A stretch of 43,142 nt of DNA from Micromonospora chalcea (GTDB taxonomy: Bacteria > Actinomycetota > Actinomycetes > Mycobacteriales > Micromonosporaceae). The stretch's first letter is position 1; each line of letters opens with the position of its first letter. Shown piece after piece: positions 31,855-41,365 of the stretch. The notes under the pieces are model-generated. The model had not been told where the DNA came from, searched no databases, and saw only the letters and a list, made by a program, of their open reading frames with translations. The DNA is taken from NCBI RefSeq assembly GCF_002926165.1, contig NZ_MAGP01000137.1, positions 1 through 43,142 of the forward strand, given 5' to 3'. A program made the position numbers and the translations under genes.

Positions 31855-33033
31855 ATGATGCGCCGGATCGCCGTCCTCGACGCGCCGACGAACCTCGGGC
31901 TGCGCCCACCCACCGCCAGCTCCGTGCCCGGATGCGCCAAGGCGCCGGGCGCGCTGCGCGACCACGGCCTGCTCGCCCGGCTGCGGGCCCGAGACGCCGG
32001 CTGCCTGACCCCGCCCCGGTACGACCCGGGGGACTGGCGACCCGGCGACGGCGTCTGCCACGCGCCGGAGATCTCCGCGTACTCGCTGGCGCTCGCCGAC
32101 CGGATCGGCGCGATCATCGACCGGGGCGAGTTCCCGCTGGTGCTCGGCGGGGACTGCTCGGTGCTGCTCGGCTCCGGGCTGGCCATGCACCGCCTCGGCG
32201 AGGCGGTCGGCGGGCGGATCGGCCTGGTCTTCGTCGACGGCCACTCCGACTTCCGGCACCCCGGCAACGCCTCCTACGTCGGCGCGGCCGCCGGGGAGGA
32301 CCTGGCGCTGGTCACCGGGCGGGGGCAGCCCGACCTGGCGGCCATCGAGGGGAGGCGGCCCTACTTCCGGGACATCGACGTGGTGGTGCTCGGCATCCGC
32401 GCGCAGGACGAGTACCGCCTCGACCTGCAGGCCGCCGGCATCACCACCCGGCCGGTGCCGGCGCTGCGCGCCGAGGGCGCGGCCCGGACCGCCCAGTGGG
32501 CGCACGAGCAGCTCGTCGACTGCGCCGGCTACTGGGTGCACATCGACGTCGACGTGCTCGACCCGGCGGTGATGCCCGCCGTGGACGCGCCCGACCCCGG
32601 TGGCATCGCCTTCGCCGAGCTGGAGATCCTGCTGGCCGGGCTGGTCGACACCCCGCACTGCCTCGGCGTCGAGCTGACCGTCTTCGACCCCGACTACGAC
32701 CCGGACGGGGCGTACGCGGCCGAGATCGTGAACACGGTGGTGGCCGGGCTCGCCCCGGTCGTCGCGCCGGGCGCCGTGCCGCCCCGTCTGCTGCCGCCCG
32801 GGCCGGCCGCGCCGGCGCCCCGGGCCGCCGACAGCCGGCCGGAGCCCGAGCCGCTGCCCGCCCCGGCGGCGGTGCCGGCCCCGGCGGTGGCGGTGGAGCC
32901 GATCGGCCCCGACCCGACCTCCGACGGCGCCGTCGACGACCTCGGCACCGACCCGCTCGGGCCCGGCCTGCGGCGCCGGGCGTCCGCCGGGGACGAGCCG
33001 GACCCGGCCCGCTCCGGCATCGACATCGCCTGA
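31855..33033 (+). CDS. Arginase/agmatinase-family hydrolase with Cys in a metal-ligand position
   Basis: The 392-residue product has the ureohydrolase motifs GGDCS (Asp100-Cys101), FVDGHSDF (Asp128, His130, Asp132) and HIDVDVLDP (Asp231, Asp233). The first motif is GGDH in ordinary arginases, where His binds Mn-A; here it is Cys, as I recall for single-metal relatives such as DcsB. After the catalytic domain (about 300 residues) a Pro/Ala-rich tail of about 90 residues is probably disordered. ATG 31855 follows GGACGGGAG; ATG 31858 is an alternative. The substrate may be a guanidino compound or formamide-like amide; arginase activity should not be assumed. Confidence 0.82.
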   Translation: MMRRIAVLDAPTNLGLRPPTASSVPGCAKAPGALRDHGLLARLRARDAGCLTPPRYDPGDWRPGDGVCHAPEISAYSLALADRIGAIIDRGEFPLVLGGDCSVLLGSGLAMHRLGEAVGGRIGLVFVDGHSDFRHPGNASYVGAAAGEDLALVTGRGQPDLAAIEGRRPYFRDIDVVVLGIRAQDEYRLDLQAAGITTRPVPALRAEGAARTAQWAHEQLVDCAGYWVHIDVDVLDPAVMPAVDAPDPGGIAFAELEILLAGLVDTPHCLGVELTVFDPDYDPDGAYAAEIVNTVVAGLAPVVAPGAVPPRLLPPGPAAPAPRAADSRPEPEPLPAPAAVPAPAVAVEPIGPDPTSDGAVDDLGTDPLGPGLRRRASAGDEPDPARSGIDIA

Positions 33034-33075
33034 CCGGTACGCCTCAGCTCGGGGTCACGCGGCGCAGGACCCCGC

Positions 33076-35043
33076 TCAGCTCGCGGCGAGGCCCCGCAGG
33101 AACTTCTCGGCGATCGGCGCCGCCACCTTCGAGCCCGCCCCGCCCTGCTCGACGAAGACGGCGAAGGCCACGTCACCCTGCCACCCGACGAACCAGGCGT
33201 GCGTGTTCGCCGGGTTGTTGTCGTACTCCGCGGTGCCGGTCTTGCCGTGCACCGGCTCGCCGGGCACATCCGCCAGCGCGCTGCCACTGCCCGCTGTGAC
33301 CACCCCGCGCATCAGCGACTTCAGCGCCGTCACCGACTCCGGCTTGAGCGCCTCGCCGGCCGGCGCGGGCTTGGCCGGCGCCGGGTCGAGCAGCAGCTTG
33401 GGCTGCTCGAACTTGCCCCGGGCCACGGCCGCGGTGGCGCTCGCCATGGCCAGCGGGCTCACCAGCGTGGTGCCCTGGCCGATCGCGGCGGCGGCCTGCT
33501 CGGTGGCCGGGCCGTTGGCGGAGACCTTGCCGGTGAACGCGTCCGCGCCGAGATCCCACGCGGCCTCCAGGCCGAGCGTACGGCCGGCCTGCGCCAGCCC
33601 GTCCGGGCCGAGCTTCGGCGCCAGCGCCACGAACGCGGTGTTGCAGGACTTGGCGAAGTCGGTGGCGAACGGCACCGCGCCCAGCTCGAAGTTGTCCGAG
33701 TTCTTGAAGCTGCGGCCCTCGACCGTCGCCGTCTTCGGGCAGTTCACAGTGGTCTGCGGGGTCACCGCGCCCCGGTCGAGCAGGCCGAGCGCGCTGACCA
33801 TCTTGAACGTCGAGCCGGGCGGCACCTGGGCGGTGAACGCGAGGTTCTCGCCGGCCGCCCCGGGACCGTTCGCGGCGGCCAGCACCGCGCCGTCGCTGAT
33901 CCGCAGCGCCACCAGCGCGGAGCGGCGGGTCTGCCCGCGCAACGCGGCGTCGGCAGCGTTCTGGGTCGCCACGTCGATGGTGGTCTTCACCGGCTGACCG
34001 GGCTTCGGGTCGGCGCGGTACAGCTCCGTGCCGGTCGGCTCGACCTTGCCGTCCGGGGTGGTCCGCTCGGTGATCACGGTGACGCCGGTGACGCCGCGCA
34101 GCCGCTCGTCGTACCGGCCCTGGAGGCCGCCGTGGCCGACCAGGTCGCCGCGCGCGTACCGCTCGGGGTGGGCCTGCAGGTCGTCGGCGGTGGCCTGGTC
34201 GACCGAGCCGAGCAGCGCCCGGGCGAACTCGCGCGTCGGGGCCAGCATGAGCTGGTCGGTCGCGAACCGGGTGCCGGGCAGCTCGTAGATGCGCGGCTTG
34301 ATCTGCCGGTACGCGTCCTCACGCAGCGTCACCACCTCGACGAGCCCGTCCGGCTTCGCCTCCTTGAGCCGCTTGGGCAGGTCGCCCAGGTCGACCGGCG
34401 GGCTGAGCGCGGGCCGGATCGCCTTGAACGCGGCGTCCAGCTTCTTGACCAGGCCGGGCACGTCGGTGACCTCGCCGGGAACGACCTGCACCCGGACCAC
34501 CGGGCGCGGCGCGACGATCGGCTGGCCGGCGGCGTCCAGCACGCCGGCGCGCTGCGCCGGCTCCCGCCGCAGCGCGATCCGGTCGCCGCTCTCCAGCTTC
34601 TCGTGCACCACAGCCGGTTCCCAGATCACCTGCCACTGGTCGTCGCCGCCGCGCTTGAGGCGTACCGGGTTCTCGTAGGCCCAACGGGCGCCGCCGGGCA
34701 GCGCCCAGCTCACCTTGACCCGGGCGGTGGCTACGTCGCCCTTGGTGGTGATCTCGCCGGTGCGCGTCAACTCCGGCGGGTTGGCGGCCAGCTCACCGGC
34801 GAGCGCCTGGAGCTGCTTGGTCACCTCGCCGGCCGCCAGCCGGGCGCCGGCCGGCTGGATGAAGCCGACCGCCTGCAGGTCGCCGGAGCGCCAGCCGCCG
34901 AGGAACGCCTCGACGGCCGCCTCCGGGCCGTCGTCGCCGGAGCAGCCGGTCAGCGCGCCCGCTGTGACCAGGGCGGCGGCCAGCCCCGCGAGGAGGCGAC
35001 GACGGGTGTGACGGCTGGGGCGGACGGGGTACGACACGGGCAT
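33076..35043 (-). CDS. Penicillin-binding lipoprotein with MecA_N-type domain
   Basis: The 655-residue product is a class B penicillin-binding protein, a cell-wall transpeptidase. It has a lipoprotein-like leader (ALTGCSG), an NTF2-like MecA_N domain (AAVEAFLGGWRSGDLQAVGF), a dimerisation region and a transpeptidase domain with PPGSTFKMVS (nucleophile Ser411, Lys414), SCN (Ser466) and HGKTGTAEY (Lys601). Fold order is that of PBP2a-type proteins, which in some bacteria lower beta-lactam affinity; in actinobacteria it is a common housekeeping paralogue and resistance is not implied. GGAGGG precedes ATG 35043. The gene converges on the arginase-family gene and is divergent from gdh. Confidence 0.92.
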   Translation of the reverse strand: MPVSYPVRPSRHTRRRLLAGLAAALVTAGALTGCSGDDGPEAAVEAFLGGWRSGDLQAVGFIQPAGARLAAGEVTKQLQALAGELAANPPELTRTGEITTKGDVATARVKVSWALPGGARWAYENPVRLKRGGDDQWQVIWEPAVVHEKLESGDRIALRREPAQRAGVLDAAGQPIVAPRPVVRVQVVPGEVTDVPGLVKKLDAAFKAIRPALSPPVDLGDLPKRLKEAKPDGLVEVVTLREDAYRQIKPRIYELPGTRFATDQLMLAPTREFARALLGSVDQATADDLQAHPERYARGDLVGHGGLQGRYDERLRGVTGVTVITERTTPDGKVEPTGTELYRADPKPGQPVKTTIDVATQNAADAALRGQTRRSALVALRISDGAVLAAANGPGAAGENLAFTAQVPPGSTFKMVSALGLLDRGAVTPQTTVNCPKTATVEGRSFKNSDNFELGAVPFATDFAKSCNTAFVALAPKLGPDGLAQAGRTLGLEAAWDLGADAFTGKVSANGPATEQAAAAIGQGTTLVSPLAMASATAAVARGKFEQPKLLLDPAPAKPAPAGEALKPESVTALKSLMRGVVTAGSGSALADVPGEPVHGKTGTAEYDNNPANTHAWFVGWQGDVAFAVFVEQGGAGSKVAAPIAEKFLRGLAAS

Positions 35044-35331
35044 GAAGCGGTCCCTCCGGTGCTCAACTGCCCTGCACGCTAGTACGGCCCGGCGCTCGCC
35101 ACCGCCCCGCCACGGCCTCCGGCAGCGCGGAAAGCCCCGTGTGGCAGTGTGATGAACATCGCCAGTCGGGGTACTCCGCGGGCGGCCGACCACGAACCCG
35201 CAACGGGTGAAAGGACAGAGTCCCGATCCGGACGTCCGGCCGGTGGTCCGCCGCGGGAGGTACCACGCGGTAGGGCCTAGGCTGGGCGGCAGAGTGACCC
35301 ACAGTGCGGTGGGTCGAGGGGAGTGGCACCG

Positions 35332-38300
35332 ATGGACCGGCGTCCGGCGATCAAACCGGGACCCGACCTCCGGCAGGCTGACACCGGCCGGGACGACGAC
35401 AGCTTCGATTCGGCGACCGACGGGGACGGTTTCAGCCGTCTCGACACAGGAGTGACCGGGATGACCGGTTCCAGCATCGACACCCTCTACGACCTGGGCC
35501 TGCCCACGCAGGCACTGGCCGACGAGTCGGAGGACGCCGAGCTGGACGAGCCCGTTCCCAACGCGGAGCGGCTGGTCGCCCAGGCGGTCGCGCTGGCCGG
35601 CGACGACCACGACGCGGCCACACTCGTGGACCGCTTCTGGCGGTTCGCGCCGGACGAGGAGCTGATCGGCTTCACCGCCGAGGAGATGCTGGAGGCGGCC
35701 CGGGCCCACCGGGACCTGGCCCAGCAGCGGGTTCCGGGCGAGCTGAAGCTGCGCATCCACGAGCCGGACGCCGAGCAGCACCACACGGTCGTCGAGATCG
35801 TCACCGACGACATGCCGTTCCTGGTCGACTCGGTGACCGCCCTGCTCAACTCCCGTCACCTCGACGTGCACCTGCTGGTGCACCCGCTGGTCGTGGTGCG
35901 GCGCGAGCCGCTGGGCCGGCTCACCGAGGTCTCGGCGGACGTGGAGCCGGACGACGCCATCGCCGGTGACCTGGTCGAGAGCTGGATGCGGATCGAGATC
36001 GACCCGGTCCGCGACCCGGCCGAGCGGGAGGCGCTGCGCCGCGAGTTGCAGCGGGTGCTCACCGACGTGCGCGAGGCGGTCGAGGACTGGCCGAAGATGC
36101 GGCAGCGGGCCCTCGCGCTCGCCGACGAGCTGGCCGCCGCCCGGACGTCGGACAACCGCCCGCCGGTGCCGGAAAAGGACATCACCGACTCGGTGGAGCT
36201 GCTGCGCTGGCTGGCGCACGACCACTTCACGTTCCTCGGCTACCGCGAGTACCGCCTGGTCGACGCCGACGGCGCGCGCGGCAGCGGGCAGGCCCTGGAG
36301 GCGGTGCTCGGCACCGGCCTGGGCATCCTGCGCTCCGACTCGCCGGAGGCCCGGTCGCTGAACTCGATGACGCCCGAGGCGCACGAGAAGGTGCTGGAGA
36401 AGCGCCTGCTCATCATCACCAAGGCCAACTCGCGTGCCACCGTGCACCGCTCGGCGTACCTCGACTACATCGGCTTCAAGATCTTCAACGAGGCCGGCGA
36501 GGTGGTCGGGGAGCGGCGCTTCCTGGGCCTGTTCTCCACCGCCGCGTACCGGACCAGCGTGCAGGAGCTGCCGGTGGTCCGGCGCAAGGTCGCCGAGGTG
36601 CTCGACCGCTCGGGCCTGAGCCTGCGCAGCCACTCCGGCAAGGACCTGTTGCAGATCCTGGAGACGTACCCGCGCGACGAGCTGTTCCAGATCAAGACCG
36701 ACGACCTCTACCACGCGGTGATCGGCGTGCTGCGGATGGCGGGCCGCCGGCAGCTGCGGGTGTTCCTGCGCCGCGACGCGTACGGGCGGTTCATCTCCTG
36801 CCTGATCTACCTGCCGCGGGACCGGTTCACCACGCAGAACCGGCTGCGCATGCAGGACATCCTGCTGCGCGAGCTGAACGGCGTCGGCGTCGACTACACC
36901 ACCCGGGTGACCGAGTCGATGCTGGCCCGCGTGCACTTCATCGTGCGGACCGACCCGAACAACCCGCCCGGTGACATCGACGCCGACCTGCTCGCCGAGG
37001 AGCTGGCCGACGCGACCCGCCTCTGGGACGACGACTACCGGCTGGTGCTGGAGCGCAAGCTCGGCGACGAGCAGGCCAAGCACCTGTTCGCCCGGTACGC
37101 CGACGCGTTCCCGGAGGGCTACAAGGACGGGCACACGCCGTACGAGGCGATGAAGGACCTGGCGAAGCTGGAGCTGCTGGAGGAGCCCGGCCAGCTGGAG
37201 ATGCACCTGTTCCGCAAGCAGGCCCCGCCGCGTCCGTACGCCGCCCGCGCCGCCGACGCCGACGAGGCGATGGACGTGCGGTTCAAGGTCTACCGGTACG
37301 GCGAGCCGATGATGCTCTCCGCCGTGCTGCCGGTGCTGCACTCGCTCGGTGTGAAGGTGGTCGACGAGCACCCGTACGAGGTGGAGCGCGTCGACGGCCG
37401 GATCTGGCTCTACGACTTCGGTCTGGAGCTGCCCGAGCGGCACCAGGACCTGGCCGAGGTACGTCCGCACGTGGAGAACGCCTTCGCCGCCGCCTGGCGG
37501 GGCGAGGCCGAGGTGGACGGCTTCAACGAGCTGGTGCTCCGGGCCGGGCTCACCTGGCGGCAGGTCGTCGTGCTGCGCGCGTACGCGAAGTACCTGCGCC
37601 AGGCCGGCACCGTGTTCTCCCAGGAGTACATGGAGCAGACGTTCATCGCGTACCCGCAGATCGCCGAACTGCTGGTGAAGCTGTTCGAGACCCGGTTCGC
37701 CCCGGGCGCCACCACGCTCGACGAGCGGCGGCAGCGCAGCGGTGAGCTGGTCGACGCGATCGGCGAGGCGCTGGACGAGGTGGCCAGCCTCGACCAGGAC
37801 CGCATCCTGCGGGCCTACCTGACGCTGATCCAGGCCACGCTGCGCACCAGCTTCTACCAGAAGCCGGTGGGCGGGCGGCCCAAGCCGTACGTGGCGTTCA
37901 AGCTGGACCCGCAGGCCATCCCGGACCTGCCCGCGCCGCGACCCAAGTTCGAGATCTTCGTCTACTCGCCCCGGTTCGAGGGCGTGCACCTGCGCTACGG
38001 GCCGGTGGCCCGCGGCGGCCTGCGCTGGTCCGACCGGCGCGAGGACTTCCGGACCGAGGTGCTCGGCCTGGTCAAGGCGCAGATGGTGAAGAACGCGGTG
38101 ATCGTGCCGGTCGGCGCCAAGGGCGGCTTCGTGCTCAAGCAGAAGCCGGGCGACCGGGACGAGGCGGTGATCTGCTACAAGGAGTTCATCTCCGCGCTGC
38201 TGGACGTCACCGACAACATCGTCAGCGGTGAGATCGTGCCGCCCGAGGACGTGGTCCGGCACGACGGCGACGATCCGTACATGGTGGTGGCCGCCGACAA

Positions 38301-40398
38301 GGGCACCGCGACGTTCTCCGACATCGCCAACGAGATCTCCGAGGCGCACAGCTTCTGGCTGGGCGACGCGTTCGCCTCCGGCGGCTCGGCCGGCTACGAC
38401 CACAAGAAGATGGGCATCACCGCCCGGGGCGCCTGGGAGTCGGTCAAGCGGCACTTCCGGGAGCTGGGGCACGACACCCAGACGCAGGACTTCACTGTGG
38501 TCGGCGTCGGTGACATGTCCGGCGACGTGTTCGGCAACGGGATGCTGCTGTCGAAGCACATCCGGCTGGTGGCCGCGTTCGACCACCGGCACATCTTCCT
38601 GGACCCGGATCCGGACTCGGCCCGGTCGTGGGAGGAGCGCAAGCGGCTGTTCGACATGCCGCGCTCGTCGTGGGAGGACTACGACCGCGAGCTGATCTCC
38701 GAAGGCGGCGGCGTCCACTCGCGTACGGCGAAGTCGGTGCCGATCTCGCCGCAGGTCCGCGCGGTGCTCGGCCTCGACGAGGACGTCACGCAGCTCAGCC
38801 CGCAGGAGCTGATGAAGGCGATCCTCACCGCGCCGGTGGACCTGTTCTGGAACGGCGGCATCGGCACCTACGTCAAGGCGTCCAGCCAGACCAACGCCGA
38901 GGTCGGGGACAAGTCCAACGACGCCATCCGGGTGGACGGCAAGAGCCTGCGCTGCCGGGTGGTCGGCGAGGGCGGCAACCTGGGCTTCACCCAGCAGGGC
39001 CGGATCGAGTACGCGGCGACCGGCGGCCGCATCTACACCGACTTCATCGACAACGCGGCCGGTGTGGACTGCTCCGACCACGAGGTCAACATCAAGATCC
39101 TGCTCAACACGGCGGTGGCCGACGGGGAGCTGGACCGGCCGGAGCGTGACGAGCTGCTGGCCCGGATGACCGACGAGGTCGCCGAGCTGGTGCTGCGGGA
39201 CAACTACGACCAGGCGCGGGCGCTGAACAACGCCCAGGCCCAGGCCGCCTCGCTGCTCCCGGTGCACCGGCGGATGATCAACGACCTGGAGCGGTCCGGC
39301 GCGCTGGACCGGGCCCTGGAGGCGCTGCCGTCGGACGAGGAGCTGGCGGTCCGCACCGAGAGCGGGCTGACCGCGCCGGAGTTCGCGGTGCTGCTCGCGT
39401 ACGTCAAGATCGTGCTGGAGCGCGAGATCGTCGGCGAGGGCCTGGCGGACGAGGAGTGGACGACCGACATCCTGGTCAACTACTTCCCGACGCCGCTGCG
39501 GCAGCGCTTCGCCGACCGGATGGGCCGGCACCGGCTGCGCCGGGACATCGTCACCACGGTCCTGGTCAACGAGGCGATCAACCGGGGCGGCATCTCGTTC
39601 GTCTTCCGGGTGGTCGAGGAGACGGCCGCCTCCGCGGCGGACGTGCTCCGGGCGTACGTGGTGGTCCGCGAGGTGTTCGGCCTGCGTGACCTCTGGGACG
39701 CGGTCGAGGCGCTGGACAACAAGGTCTCGCCCGAGCTGCAGACCGCCGTCTACCTGGACACCCGGCGGCTGCTCGACCGCGCGGTGCGCTGGCTGGTCAC
39801 CAACCGCCGGTCGCCGATCGACGTGCCGGCGGAGATCGACCGGCTGCGCGACGGCGTTGCCCAGCTCCTGCCGGACCTGGAGCACCGGTTCTGGGGCACC
39901 GAGCGGGAGGCCATCGCGGCGCACATCGAGTCGCTCGTCGACCGGGGGCTGCCGCGTGACCTGGCCGAGCAGGCGACCCGCCTGATGTACAGCTTCGGCC
40001 TGCTCGACATCGTCGAGACGGCGCAGGCGACCCGGCGGGACGTGGGCGAGGTGGCCTCGGTCTACTTCGTGCTCTCCGACCGGTTCCGGGTGGACGCGCT
40101 GCTGTCGAAGATCTCCCTGCTGCCGCGCGAGGACCGGTGGCAGACGCTGGCCCGGATGGCGCTGCGCTACGACCTGTACGCCGCGCTGGCCGCGCTCACC
40201 GCCGAGGTGCTCGGCTCCACCCCGGACGACGTGCCGCCGGTGGAGCGGGTGCAGGAGTGGGAGCAGGCGAACGCCACCTCGATCCACCGGGCGCACCGGG
40301 CGATGGGGGAGTTCGACGAATCCCGCGCCGACCTGTCCGCGCTGTCGGTGCTGCTGCGCCAGATCCGTACCCTGGTCCGGACCTCGGCGGCGGCCTGA
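35332..40398 (+). CDS. gdh: NAD-specific glutamate dehydrogenase, large (180 kDa) type
   Basis: The 1688-residue product deaminates glutamate to 2-oxoglutarate. A long N-terminal part has ACT-like regulatory segments (VEIVTDDMPFLVDSVTALLN). The catalytic core lies at about 880-1250 (YGPVARGGLRWSDRREDFRT, VLGLVKAQMVKNAVIVPVG, AKGGFVLK, VVGVGDMSGDVFGNGMLLS for the nucleotide site, ERKRLFDMPRSSWEDYD). A helical C-terminal domain follows. The length fits the L180 class described in Streptomyces. ATG 35332 is chosen because GAGGGGAG ends nine bases before it; an in-frame GTG at 35323 abuts the site. The enzyme could recycle glutamate formed by the aminotransferase, though it is a general housekeeping function. 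Confidence 0.96.
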   Translation: MDRRPAIKPGPDLRQADTGRDDDSFDSATDGDGFSRLDTGVTGMTGSSIDTLYDLGLPTQALADESEDAELDEPVPNAERLVAQAVALAGDDHDAATLVDRFWRFAPDEELIGFTAEEMLEAARAHRDLAQQRVPGELKLRIHEPDAEQHHTVVEIVTDDMPFLVDSVTALLNSRHLDVHLLVHPLVVVRREPLGRLTEVSADVEPDDAIAGDLVESWMRIEIDPVRDPAEREALRRELQRVLTDVREAVEDWPKMRQRALALADELAAARTSDNRPPVPEKDITDSVELLRWLAHDHFTFLGYREYRLVDADGARGSGQALEAVLGTGLGILRSDSPEARSLNSMTPEAHEKVLEKRLLIITKANSRATVHRSAYLDYIGFKIFNEAGEVVGERRFLGLFSTAAYRTSVQELPVVRRKVAEVLDRSGLSLRSHSGKDLLQILETYPRDELFQIKTDDLYHAVIGVLRMAGRRQLRVFLRRDAYGRFISCLIYLPRDRFTTQNRLRMQDILLRELNGVGVDYTTRVTESMLARVHFIVRTDPNNPPGDIDADLLAEELADATRLWDDDYRLVLERKLGDEQAKHLFARYADAFPEGYKDGHTPYEAMKDLAKLELLEEPGQLEMHLFRKQAPPRPYAARAADADEAMDVRFKVYRYGEPMMLSAVLPVLHSLGVKVVDEHPYEVERVDGRIWLYDFGLELPERHQDLAEVRPHVENAFAAAWRGEAEVDGFNELVLRAGLTWRQVVVLRAYAKYLRQAGTVFSQEYMEQTFIAYPQIAELLVKLFETRFAPGATTLDERRQRSGELVDAIGEALDEVASLDQDRILRAYLTLIQATLRTSFYQKPVGGRPKPYVAFKLDPQAIPDLPAPRPKFEIFVYSPRFEGVHLRYGPVARGGLRWSDRREDFRTEVLGLVKAQMVKNAVIVPVGAKGGFVLKQKPGDRDEAVICYKEFISALLDVTDNIVSGEIVPPEDVVRHDGDDPYMVVAADKGTATFSDIANEISEAHSFWLGDAFASGGSAGYDHKKMGITARGAWESVKRHFRELGHDTQTQDFTVVGVGDMSGDVFGNGMLLSKHIRLVAAFDHRHIFLDPDPDSARSWEERKRLFDMPRSSWEDYDRELISEGGGVHSRTAKSVPISPQVRAVLGLDEDVTQLSPQELMKAILTAPVDLFWNGGIGTYVKASSQTNAEVGDKSNDAIRVDGKSLRCRVVGEGGNLGFTQQGRIEYAATGGRIYTDFIDNAAGVDCSDHEVNIKILLNTAVADGELDRPERDELLARMTDEVAELVLRDNYDQARALNNAQAQAASLLPVHRRMINDLERSGALDRALEALPSDEELAVRTESGLTAPEFAVLLAYVKIVLEREIVGEGLADEEWTTDILVNYFPTPLRQRFADRMGRHRLRRDIVTTVLVNEAINRGGISFVFRVVEETAASAADVLRAYVVVREVFGLRDLWDAVEALDNKVSPELQTAVYLDTRRLLDRAVRWLVTNRRSPIDVPAEIDRLRDGVAQLLPDLEHRFWGTEREAIAAHIESLVDRGLPRDLAEQATRLMYSFGLLDIVETAQATRRDVGEVASVYFVLSDRFRVDALLSKISLLPREDRWQTLARMALRYDLYAALAALTAEVLGSTPDDVPPVERVQEWEQANATSIHRAHRAMGEFDESRADLSALSVLLRQIRTLVRTSAAA

Positions 40399-40412
40399 CC
40401 GCAGACGTGCGC

Positions 40413-40448
40413 GTGGCCCGGTGGTCGGGGAACCGACCACCGGGCCAC
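40413..40448. terminator. Bidirectional terminator between gdh and sortase genes
   Basis: A perfect 16-bp stem (40413-40428 with 40433-40448) closes a four-base GGAA loop between convergent stops at 40398 and 40463. It probably serves both genes. Confidence 0.9.
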
Positions 40449-40462
40449 CGCCGTTTCCGCCC

Positions 40463-41365
40463 TCAGCTCGTCATCGGGGCGTAGACGACGATGTTGTTCA
40501 GGTAGCTTCCGGCCGTGCGGTCGAACACCCCGCCGCAGGTCACCACGCGCAGGGCGGGCACGGCCGACGGACCGTAGACCCGCGCGGCGGGAAAGGCGGT
40601 CTTCGGGTACGACCCGACCTCGCGCACCGTGAACGTGGCGGACCTGCCGTCCTGCCGGGTGACCGCTATCGTGTCGCCGGCCACCAGCGCGCCGAGGTTG
40701 AAGAACACCGCCGGGCCGAGCTGGGCGGAGTCGACGTGGCCCACGATCACCGCGTTGCCGGCCTCGCCCGGGCTGGCGCCGGGGGAGTACCACCCGGCCT
40801 TCATGGCCTGGTCCAGCGGGGGCACCTGGTCCGTGCCGTCCGGGTTCGTGCCGAGCGACATGATCTCGGCCCGCACCCCGATACGGGGGATCGAGATGGT
40901 CGTCGGCGCGGACCGGGGCAGTGGAGCCGGGGCGGCGCCGTTCGGGCTCATCGCGCCCGCTGGGCCCGTTGCTTCCGGAGCGCCCGGGACCGCTGCGGCC
41001 CCCGGGGCGGCCGCGGTGCCCGGGGCGGCGCCGGGTGCGCCGGTCGTCGGGCCGGGCGTCGCGGGGCCGACGGCGCCCCCGGCGGCGTCCGCCGTCGGCA
41101 GGCCGGAGGCGTCCGGCGTCAGCTGGCCCTCGGCGTCCGGTCCCGGTTGGCCCTCGGCGTCCGGGTCTGTTTGGGGGCCGGTGGTGACCGGGGCCGCCTG
41201 CCCGAGCGGCTGCGGCGGGGACGGTGGCGGGACGGTCCGGACGGACGCGCCGATCAGACCGGCCCCGGCCATGGCGAGCAGGACGACGACGGCCGTGCCG
41301 GCGGCACGCCACGGACTTCCGTGACGGCCGCCGGCCCGGGTCGTCGTCCGGTCAGACCAGGTCAC
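40463..41365 (-). CDS. Class F sortase
   Basis: The 300-residue product has a single N-terminal membrane segment (AAGTAVVVLLAMAGAGLIGA), an extracellular Pro/Gly/Ala linker of about 105 residues and a sortase beta-barrel (TTISIPRIGVRAEI, NAVIVGHVDS, LRVVTCGGVFDRTAGSYLNN). His210, Cys277 and Arg283 form the catalytic triad. The C-terminal motif TCGG-FDR and short barrel fit class F. Sortases cleave a cell-wall sorting signal and join the protein to wall or pilin. GTG 41365 overlaps the end of the surface-protein gene by 14 bases, so the two are co-translated and the surface protein is the likely substrate. Confidence 0.9.
   Translation of the reverse strand: MTWSDRTTTRAGGRHGSPWRAAGTAVVVLLAMAGAGLIGASVRTVPPPSPPQPLGQAAPVTTGPQTDPDAEGQPGPDAEGQLTPDASGLPTADAAGGAVGPATPGPTTGAPGAAPGTAAAPGAAAVPGAPEATGPAGAMSPNGAAPAPLPRSAPTTISIPRIGVRAEIMSLGTNPDGTDQVPPLDQAMKAGWYSPGASPGEAGNAVIVGHVDSAQLGPAVFFNLGALVAGDTIAVTRQDGRSATFTVREVGSYPKTAFPAARVYGPSAVPALRVVTCGGVFDRTAGSYLNNIVVYAPMTS

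Noticed and set aside
33076..35043. A mecA-like beta-lactam resistance gene
   Set aside because: The domain order is shared, but such proteins are normal in actinobacteria; no regulatory mecR/mecI or mobile context is present.
35323..35331. GTG 35323 as the gdh start
   Set aside because: It overlaps the GAGGGGAG ribosome site; ATG 35332 has normal spacing.
33076..40440. A minus-strand open frame of about 2450 codons running from the penicillin-binding protein through the whole gdh region
   Set aside because: Only the part up to the start at 35043 has family motifs. The rest is antisense to gdh, is His/Val/Gln/Arg-rich without motifs, and reflects lack of stops opposite GC-rich codons.
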